Shown here: positions 63,755-64,000 of the stretch, in pieces
Position numbering within the stretch: position 1 is the first letter of the stretch
Layout: each line of letters starts with the position of its first letter
From: Aquila chrysaetos chrysaetos
Taxonomy: Eukaryota; Chordata; Aves; Accipitriformes; Accipitridae
NCBI RefSeq assembly: GCF_900496995.4
Contig: NC_044008.1
Location: 6,767,276-6,831,275 of the forward strand
Length of the DNA stretch: 64,000 nt
Direction of reading: 5' to 3'
Made by a program: the position numbers and the translations under genes
Notes under the pieces: generated by a model
Seen by the model: only the letters and a program-made list of their open reading frames with translations
The model's database searches: none
What the model was told of the DNA's origin: nothing

Positions 63755-63820
63755 ACGATCAAGGAAACACTGGAAAAACCACTTTGTTGTGTAAAAGCTA
63801 GTGGACATATCCTGGGAGTC
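63755..63820 (-). CDS. USP6NL: USP6NL (RN-tre) internal exon, C-terminal part of TBC domain
   Basis: Seen: a 66-bp phase-0 exon of 22 codons. On the minus strand it is preceded by a pyrimidine-rich tract ending TTTTTACAG and followed by the donor GTGAGTATG. It encodes DSQDMSTSFYTTKWFFQCFLDR-like sequence whose second half (KWFFQCFLDR) is characteristic of the RN-tre TBC domain. Known for the family: USP6NL is a Rab GAP acting on endocytic and Golgi Rabs (Rab5, Rab43 and others) and works with Eps8 downstream of EGF receptor. The catalytic Arg and Gln fingers lie in earlier exons outside this window, so they cannot be checked here. The exon joins the next one (63567-63666) in frame across an intron of only 88 bp. 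Upstream exons are beyond position 64000, so the gene is truncated by the window edge. The main alternative is a paralogue such as a TBC1D3-like gene, but that family is primate-specific. Confidence 0.93.
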
Positions 63821-64000
63821 CTGTAAAAACCGCAGTTTAAAAATACTCACAAAAATCAAGTAATGCCTTGCACTGCCCATGAAAAAACATTTTCACCTTG
63901 TGGCCAATGTACCCAATACTCACCATAAAGAATTAATTTAACTACATGAAACACTGCTACTTCAATCCAACAAACACAATTCCTGTCTTACATTTTTTTG

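Noticed and set aside
63821-63930. Further USP6NL exon suggested by donor-like GTGAGTATT at about 63850 and 63920
   Set aside because: The upstream sequence in no frame resembles the expected TBC residues that precede the DSQ exon. The donor-like motifs are taken as chance.
1-64000. CRISPR array, tRNA/rRNA genes, bacterial or phage modules
   Set aside because: No regularly spaced repeats, no cloverleaf with A/B box pair, and no prokaryotic gene organisation. The window is vertebrate nuclear DNA.

Overview
The window is vertebrate nuclear DNA, most likely from a bird. The signs are CR1-type LINE remnants, three solo LTRs of a style common in avian genomes, low overall repeat density, and a spliced gene whose protein I recognise. 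There are no operons, CRISPR arrays or prokaryotic features. Most open reading frames are short chance frames in AT-rich intergenic or intronic DNA.

The only protein-coding gene I can support is the 3' part of USP6NL (RN-tre), a TBC-domain Rab GTPase-activating protein, on the minus strand. From right to left it has three short exons at 63755-63820, 63567-63666 and 60808-60960. They encode the C-terminal end of the TBC domain and the stretch after it. A large terminal exon (48585-47144) encodes a disordered, Pro/Ser/Asn-rich tail of about 480 residues with a PPVDY Eps8-SH3-type motif. The four exons join in frame with consensus splice sites. The 5' exons, with the rest of the TBC domain, lie beyond position 64000. 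An AT-rich 3' UTR follows from 47143 downwards.

Three solo LTRs of endogenous retroviruses are present: 44178-44770 just beyond the probable 3' UTR, 56971-58074 in the 12.2-kb intron, and 62817-63388 in the 2.6-kb intron. All are on the plus strand, antisense to USP6NL, with 5-bp target-site duplications. The 56971 LTR carries an internal GC-rich minisatellite. The 62817 LTR looks like a mosaic of the other two.

Positions 1 to about 44170 appear to be gene-poor intergenic DNA. From conserved vertebrate synteny this is probably the interval between the 3' ends of CELF2 and USP6NL (inference only). It holds CR1 fragments (about 1978-2500, 17520-17960 and possibly 34500-34880), microsatellites and homopolymers, a clear orphan CpG island at about 18780-19290, and weaker CpG-rich patches at about 10060-10545, 32960-33225 and 36580-36930. 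These islands and the non-repetitive AT-rich blocks beside them are the best candidates for undescribed regulatory DNA or lncRNA starts. I found no convincing new biological system.
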